A DNA stretch of 64,000 nucleotides from Silvimonas soli (lineage in GTDB: Bacteria > Pseudomonadota > Gammaproteobacteria > Burkholderiales > Chitinibacteraceae). Every line of letters starts with the position of its first letter. Position 1 is the first letter of the stretch. The stretch lies in assembly GCF_030035605.1 (NCBI RefSeq), contig NZ_CP106736.1:4151001-4215000 (forward strand). The letters are read 5' to 3'. The notes under the pieces were generated by a model, which made no database searches, was not told the origin of the DNA, and saw only the letters and a program-made list of their open reading frames with translations. Shown here in pieces: positions 59,916 through 64,000 of this stretch. Both the position numbers and the translations under genes were made by a program.

Positions 59916-60485
59916 TTACGCAAGCGTCAGTTTGGGCTGCGGCTGAATGAATTCGTGCTTGAGTAATCCCAACTGCACCAGATCATGGTATTGCTCCAGC
60001 CAGTAACCGCCCTGGCGCAGCTGGCCTTCGCGCGCAAACCCCAGGTTTTCCAGTACCCGTAACGAGGGCGTATTGCGCGGATGCACCAGCGCCTCGATCC
60101 GGTTCAGCTGCATGCCCTCCAGCGCCCAGCCGATGACGCTTTCCAGTGATTCGCGCATATAGCCGTGTCCCCATGCGGCGTGAGCCAGTTCGTAACCCAG
60201 ACTGCAACTACGCCAGGATTTGTTCCATTTGAATACACCACAAGAACCAATCAACCGGGCGTCGTCGCGCCGCTCAATTGCCCAGCGCATGCCTGGTGCG
60301 GCCATGTGCGGCAGATTGATAAAAAAAGCCAGCAATGCGTCAGCGCCAAGCTGATCAACAACCGGATCAGAGCCAAACCACTGCATGGCTTGTGCATCGG
60401 AATGGATGGCAAACAAGGCTGGCGCATCGGCTTGGGTAAAGGCGCGCAAGATCAGGCGTTCGGTATGCAGCGTAGGGAAGTCCAT
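59916..60485 (-). CDS. GNAT acetyltransferase, RimJ/RimL type
   Basis: 189 aa. The start TERLILRAFTQADAPALFAIH and SLGYELAHAAWGHGYMRESLESVIGWA (acetyl-CoA binding) followed by RIEALVHPRNTPSLRVLENLGFAREG are diagnostic for the RimJ/RimL group, which acetylates protein N-termini or small-molecule amines. The actual substrate is unknown. No operon partner; the exported-protein gene starts 133 bases downstream. Confidence 0.9.
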   Translation of the reverse strand: MDFPTLHTERLILRAFTQADAPALFAIHSDAQAMQWFGSDPVVDQLGADALLAFFINLPHMAAPGMRWAIERRDDARLIGSCGVFKWNKSWRSCSLGYELAHAAWGHGYMRESLESVIGWALEGMQLNRIEALVHPRNTPSLRVLENLGFAREGQLRQGGYWLEQYHDLVQLGLLKHEFIQPQPKLTLA

Positions 60486-60603
60486 CGAATCAGCATCTGG
60501 TGGTGTGTGACGGGATAACGACTATGCCATGCGTATGGCTGTCGCAGAAAGCAGATCGAACCCGGTTGAGATCAGCTGTGTCAGAGAGTGAGTGGTCTTG
60601 GTG

Positions 60604-60634
60604 GCAAAAATAGCTGGCAGCTAGCCAGCTATTT
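60604..60634 (-). terminator. Terminator of the beta-barrel gene
   Basis: On the minus strand AAATAGCTGGC pairs with GCCAGCTATTT around a 5-base loop and is followed by TT, giving a run of five T. It lies 37 bases past the stop of the outer-membrane protein gene. Confidence 0.85.
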
Positions 60635-60670
60635 ATTCTGGTCAGCCAGGTTCAGGCCTGGCTCGCCATA

Positions 60671-61645
60671 TCAGAACTCGTAACCCGCACCCAGCAACAC
60701 GATATCGCTATCGCGGCTGTAATTGGTGACGATACGGTGCCATTCCACCCGCGCGCGCAGGTGTTCCATCACCTTGTAGCTGGCGGTGAGCGTAACCAAT
60801 CCGGATAACCGGTCTGGATCGCTGTCATCCGTGGTGTTGCTGGATTTATCTACCAGCACATAGGCGCCGACACCTACGCCCAAGGTGAATTGCTTGTTGT
60901 AAAACTCCGGCTCTAGCCACACCTGAGCCAGCGCGCCATTGCGGCGGATGGTGGCAGGGTTGTTTTCGTTTAGCCAGGCGCCCGAAACCTTGACCCACGG
61001 ATTAACAGCGTAGCGATATTCAACGCTGGCGGCGCTGCCCGTTTCCGAGTTGAAACTGTTCAAAATGGTTTTACCGCCGTAAACCGTAACTTCTTGCCGA
61101 CCGGCCGGTATCTGCCAGTTAGCGCTGCCCAGCGTGTCCGGGCTCAGCGCATAGCCCACGCCCAGCGTGACCGAATTGGTGTCGATGCTGCCGGTGGCCT
61201 GAACGTGGTTCAGGCGCAATTGATAAAGCCAGTTGCTATCGGGGTTTTGCCAGACCGCCGTCAGGCTATACAGCACGCCCCAACCGTGATTATCCGAGTA
61301 AGTGTCGCTGGTGGCGGCCGAGGTGGTATCGAAATATCGATAAGGCCCGACACCCGCACCAAACCGCAAGTGACTCCACAGTGGATCAGTGTGATACCAG
61401 ACCTGCACGCTGTGGCCATCGCGATGATGGTCTGCCACGTGGCCTTCATTCATCCAGGTAAAGCTGGCAGACCAGTTGGGTGTAATCGGGTGCGAATACG
61501 AGAGCATCCAGTCGTAGGAGTGATCATCCTGCGCGGCGGAGCGCATGGCGCCAGCGTCCAGCCAGACTACGTCGGCCTGGGCCACGCGTGAAACCAGTAA
61601 AAGTGAACAAATGCAGAATGCTGAAGCGAGGGGGAGGCGATACAA
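60671..61645 (-). CDS. Outer-membrane beta-barrel protein (YaiO-like)
   Basis: 324 aa with a TTG start at 61645, supported by AGGAAG seven bases upstream. The signal peptide is MYRLPLASAFCICSLLLVSRVAQA. The rest is a chain of amphipathic strands rich in Tyr, Trp and Gly, such as NWSASFTWMNEGH, VWYHTDPLWSHLRFGAGVGPYRYF, and WLEPEFYNKQFTLGVGVGAYV, ending in the C-terminal aromatic signature (LLGAGYEF) recognised by the BAM complex. YaiO-family similarity is approximate. It may be a porin or lipid-modifying barrel; no catalytic motif is evident. A terminator follows directly. Confidence 0.8.
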   Translation of the reverse strand: MYRLPLASAFCICSLLLVSRVAQADVVWLDAGAMRSAAQDDHSYDWMLSYSHPITPNWSASFTWMNEGHVADHHRDGHSVQVWYHTDPLWSHLRFGAGVGPYRYFDTTSAATSDTYSDNHGWGVLYSLTAVWQNPDSNWLYQLRLNHVQATGSIDTNSVTLGVGYALSPDTLGSANWQIPAGRQEVTVYGGKTILNSFNSETGSAASVEYRYAVNPWVKVSGAWLNENNPATIRRNGALAQVWLEPEFYNKQFTLGVGVGAYVLVDKSSNTTDDSDPDRLSGLVTLTASYKVMEHLRARVEWHRIVTNYSRDSDIVLLGAGYEF

Positions 61646-61938
61646 AACAGACTTCCTGAAGTGAAAAACGGCTAAGTACGCACGGTCCGCGATGAGAGCT
61701 TAAACATGCGTGCTTGCTAATGTTTAGTTGTAATTACAGAAAAATGCATTAAGTTGGAGGAGAGAATATGAAAGCCGCATGGTCATACCCTGTCAGGAAT
61801 AAATGAAACTGAATGGCAGAAGTAATCCATCCTGAAAGCGGAGCACTTCCGGATCATCTCTCCATTTTTTTGTTTTGGCCGATTGTTGCCAGAGCATCCA
61901 ACACGCAGTCAAACCTGACCTTTCGGAGTTATTACTTT

Positions 61939-62532
61939 ATGAAATCAACCCACGCCCTGATCCTTCCGGCAGCATTGCTCGCCTTGCTGGCAGTAACGCA
62001 ACCGGCATTTGCAGCGGATGCTTCAGCGCCAGCCGCCCAGATTATCGATGCAGGTGGCGCGGCACAGGTCGGACACGCCAAAGGCGTCATTATTGCGATT
62101 GATCCGGCTACCCGCGTGGTCTCCATCAAGGGCGAGAAAGGTCACGTTGTTGACGTGACCAATCCACCGGAAGTAAAGAATTTTGACCAACTCAAGGTGG
62201 GCGATAAAGTTAGCGTTGAATACCGTCGTTCCATCGCGCTGGCACTCAAGCGTGGCGGCAATGGCATTCGCTCGGAAGTGGAAACCACGGCAAAAGCTTC
62301 GGCTGCCGCTGGCGAGAAGCCAGGTGGTATGGAAGTACGCCGTCGGACGCTCGTTGCCAATGTGCTGAGCGTGAACCACAAGACGCAAACCATTACCGTC
62401 AAAGGCCCGAAGAACCGTGTGGTTGACGTGAAGGTTGAAGATCCAGCCGTGTTCAAGGAAATAAAGAAGGGTGACCAGATTGTGGCTGTGGTCACCGACG
62501 CGTTGGCGGTTTCTGTAACGCCAGGCAACTGA
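61939..62532 (+). CDS. Exported protein with two tandem beta-rich repeats
   Basis: 197 aa from the ATG at 61939, with GGAG 11 bases upstream. A Sec signal peptide (about 1-22, ending PAFAADA) precedes two copies of one domain: GVIIAIDPATRVVSIKGEKG...VVDVTNPPEVKNFDQLKVGDKVSVEYRRSIALAL (about 45-100) and VANVLSVNHKTQTITVKGPKNRVVDVKVEDPAVFKEIKKGDQIVAVVTDALAVSV (about 135-195). The repeats align well, so the gene arose by internal duplication; the linker is Lys/Glu/Ala-rich. OB-like or barwin-like beta folds would fit. Function unknown. A very long perfect hairpin ends its transcript 11 bases past the stop. Confidence 0.82.
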   Translation: MKSTHALILPAALLALLAVTQPAFAADASAPAAQIIDAGGAAQVGHAKGVIIAIDPATRVVSIKGEKGHVVDVTNPPEVKNFDQLKVGDKVSVEYRRSIALALKRGGNGIRSEVETTAKASAAAGEKPGGMEVRRRTLVANVLSVNHKTQTITVKGPKNRVVDVKVEDPAVFKEIKKGDQIVAVVTDALAVSVTPGN

Positions 62533-62541
62533 TCCAGTCGA

Positions 62542-62592
62542 TGATTCAAGCAACAAGAGAGGCGCAGTTGGCCTCTCTTGTTGCTTGAATCA
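62542..62592. terminator. Exceptionally long perfect hairpin behind the duplicated-domain gene
   Basis: A perfect 22-bp stem (62542-62563 and 62571-62592) has a 7-base loop, starting 9 bases after the stop. Only a weak U-rich stretch (CTGTTTTG, from 62593) follows on the plus strand. It probably terminates or caps the upstream mRNA; the SYLF gene starts 113 bases further on. Confidence 0.7.
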
Positions 62593-62704
62593 GGCTGTTT
62601 TGATATGGGCAAAACAAATAAACAACGATTGAACAGCAAGTGGCAAGAAAATCGCCCGGCACTTGTCCGTTGCCCGGCGCATATATCCTTGTGAGGAGGT
62701 TTTG

Positions 62705-63274
62705 ATGATGTTTTTTGCAAAACAGCCAGGCTGGCGCGCTTTGGCCGTGATCGTGGCAATGTGTGGATTAATGGGCAATGCGCTGGCGGCCAATGGCAGC
62801 AATGTTCCCGAAAAACGCAATACGGTTAAATTGAATGTGCGTGATCTGGTTGACCGACTGGAAAAAGCTGATCCCAGCCTGAAAGCCAAAATCGACCAAA
62901 GCGTGGGTTACGCTGCATTTACCAATAACGCGACCGGCGTACTGATGTTTGGCGGTTTTGGTAATGGCCTAGCCAAAGATATCAAGAAAAACAAAGAAAC
63001 CTATATGCGCATGACCAGCCCATCCACTGGCTGGGGGAAGGGCGTCAAGGAATACAGCGTGGTTTTTGTGTTTGAAACGCAGGAAACGCTGGATAACTTT
63101 GCTTCACGTGGTTACGTCTTGCCGGCGGAGGCGATTACGGCATCGCAAGCGGCAGGCAAAGGCGCAGCAGAAGTATCACCCGGCATCTGGGTTTATCAAC
63201 TGGATGCGCAAGGTATTGCACCAGCCTTGACCAGCCAGGGCGTGAAGTTTTACGTGGACCCGCAACTGAATTAA
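62705..63274 (+). CDS. SYLF/Ysc84-domain lipid-binding protein, exported
   Basis: 189 aa from the ATG at 62705, behind a strong ribosome-binding site (GAGGAGG); a second ATG follows at once. A Sec signal peptide (about 1-30) ends in GNALAAN. The mature protein has the SYLF pattern: SVGYAAFTNNATGVLMFGGFGNGLAKDI, then KEYSVVFVFETQETLDNFASRGYVL. SYLF proteins bind phosphoinositides or anionic lipids in eukaryotes; bacterial versions are periplasmic with unknown function. It is the third exported-protein gene in a row, after the beta-barrel and the duplicated-domain gene. Confidence 0.85.
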   Translation: MMFFAKQPGWRALAVIVAMCGLMGNALAANGSNVPEKRNTVKLNVRDLVDRLEKADPSLKAKIDQSVGYAAFTNNATGVLMFGGFGNGLAKDIKKNKETYMRMTSPSTGWGKGVKEYSVVFVFETQETLDNFASRGYVLPAEAITASQAAGKGAAEVSPGIWVYQLDAQGIAPALTSQGVKFYVDPQLN

Positions 63275-63310
63275 CCCGACGCGGCTGCGCATGATCGCTC
63301 GAGCTACCAG

Positions 63311-64000
63311 TCAGAGCGCTTTGGCGATCATGCTTAGCCCGATCAGCAACACCAGCAGCGCAAACCCGCGCTGAATCTGGGCACCGGGCAAGTGTTGAGC
63401 CAGCAGCCGCCCGGCGATCATTCCGCTTACCACGGCACCCAGAAAAGGCCAGGTAACCGCGGGCGGCAGGATGGCGCCATGCCATAGCGCCGTCAAAACT
63501 CCGCCGCAGCCGGTGAGGGCGATCACGAATAGTGAGGTCGCCACAATCGCGTGCATGCTCAAACTGGTAAAGCGGCGCAGAGCGGGCACGATCACAAAGC
63601 CGCCGCCCACACCCAGTAGCCCCGTCAGCAAGCCCGTTACCATGCCTATTCCGCCTACTACGGCGACGCTCGCGGGCGTCCAGACCAGGCGGCCTGTGGC
63701 AGGATTGACGCTACAACGTGGCAATAGACGACTGTCTTCGGGCGCTTGACTGGCACGATGCAAGCCCCGAAAGGCGACGATCAGCATGGTGATCCCGAAC
63801 AAACCGGTAAGCCAGTCCGTAGGTATGCGATGGGCCAGCCACGCGCCGACGCCCGTCAATGGCACGCCAAGAGCCGCCATCAACAGGCCAGCCCGATAGC
63901 GCACCAGCCCTTGCCGAAAACCTTCCACCGCGCCCGTCGCTGCGCCTGCTGCCACTGCAATAAGGGCCACTGGCGCGGCTTGCTGCACAGTCCAACCCAA
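63311..64000 (-). CDS. TauE/SafE-family permease, 5' end cut by the window edge
   Basis: At least 229 aa; the frame is open to the last base, so the start lies outside the window and the codon at the edge is not a reliable start. About seven helices remain, with the two half-repeats of the family: GAATGAVEGFRQGLVRYRAGLLMAALGVPLTGVGAWLAHRI and the GMVTGLLTGLLGVGGGFVIVPALRRF signature (about residues 118-143). Family members export sulfite or sulfoacetate or simply move organosulfur anions. Roughly 20-40 N-terminal residues are probably missing. Confidence 0.85.
   Translation of the reverse strand: MGWTVQQAAPVALIAVAAGAATGAVEGFRQGLVRYRAGLLMAALGVPLTGVGAWLAHRIPTDWLTGLFGITMLIVAFRGLHRASQAPEDSRLLPRCSVNPATGRLVWTPASVAVVGGIGMVTGLLTGLLGVGGGFVIVPALRRFTSLSMHAIVATSLFVIALTGCGGVLTALWHGAILPPAVTWPFLGAVVSGMIAGRLLAQHLPGAQIQRGFALLVLLIGLSMIAKAL

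Noticed and set aside
1..64000. CRISPR arrays, insertion sequences, prophage or conjugation genes
   Set aside because: I saw no regular spaced repeats, no transposase or integrase motifs, and no phage structural genes anywhere in the window.

Overview
The window is ordinary chromosomal DNA of a Gram-negative bacterium, most likely a betaproteobacterium of the order Neisseriales (Chromobacteriaceae/Chitinibacteraceae type). The reasons are the block tig-clpP-clpX-lon-hupB-tRNA-Val-tRNA-Asp-ppiD, the outer-membrane and periplasmic gene content (Pqi system, type II secretion, MipA/OmpV, lytic-transglycosylase-like protein), and the separate ubiD, hemE-priA and recA-recX modules. Both ends are open: the gene at the right edge (TauE-like) is cut at its 5' end. 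I see no transposase, integrase, phage gene or CRISPR array.

Layout. 0-8.2 kb (minus strand): pqiA-pqiA-pqiB-pqiC (inter-membrane lipid transport), a ZIP metal transporter under a Fur-like box, a dienelactone hydrolase, a methyltransferase, a LysR regulator and a Yip1-like membrane protein. 8.4-16.3 kb (plus): glnS, a small exported protein, an SbmA/YddA-type ABC transporter, hemE and priA; the hemE-priA gap is AT-rich and carries two perfect DnaA boxes. 16.5-19.3 kb (minus): glnB and the type II secretion genes gspL-M-N. 19.4-21.7 kb: tRNA-Leu followed by a membrane acyltransferase gene and a second, imperfect copy of the tRNA 3' end. 21.7-30.4 kb (plus): trigger factor, ClpP, ClpX, Lon, HU, two tRNAs and PpiD, which together form a folding and proteolysis block. 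30.6-44.5 kb: mixed metabolic genes (crotonase, hydrolase, hexose-6-phosphate mutarotase, ubiD, 2-hydroxyacid dehydrogenase, lysA), a lone cheR, an MFS exporter and a diguanylate cyclase. 44.6-54.5 kb (mainly minus): alaS, a Bcr/CflA exporter, two divergent LysR-regulated redox modules, recX and recA; recA has a perfect palindromic operator over its -10 box. 54.8-64 kb: D-amino-acid dehydrogenase and mostly envelope proteins (DUF1615, MipA, beta-barrel, SYLF, TauE).

Most of the content is core housekeeping. The features most worth a second look are the tRNA-Leu-flanked acyltransferase segment, the recA operator of GAAC-N4-GTTC type, the oriC-like DnaA-box/AT-rich gap before priA, a ZIP transporter that lacks both canonical metal-site histidines, and a recurring set of perfect hairpins without U-tracts just behind stop codons. 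All calls come from reading the sequence; no database search was run.
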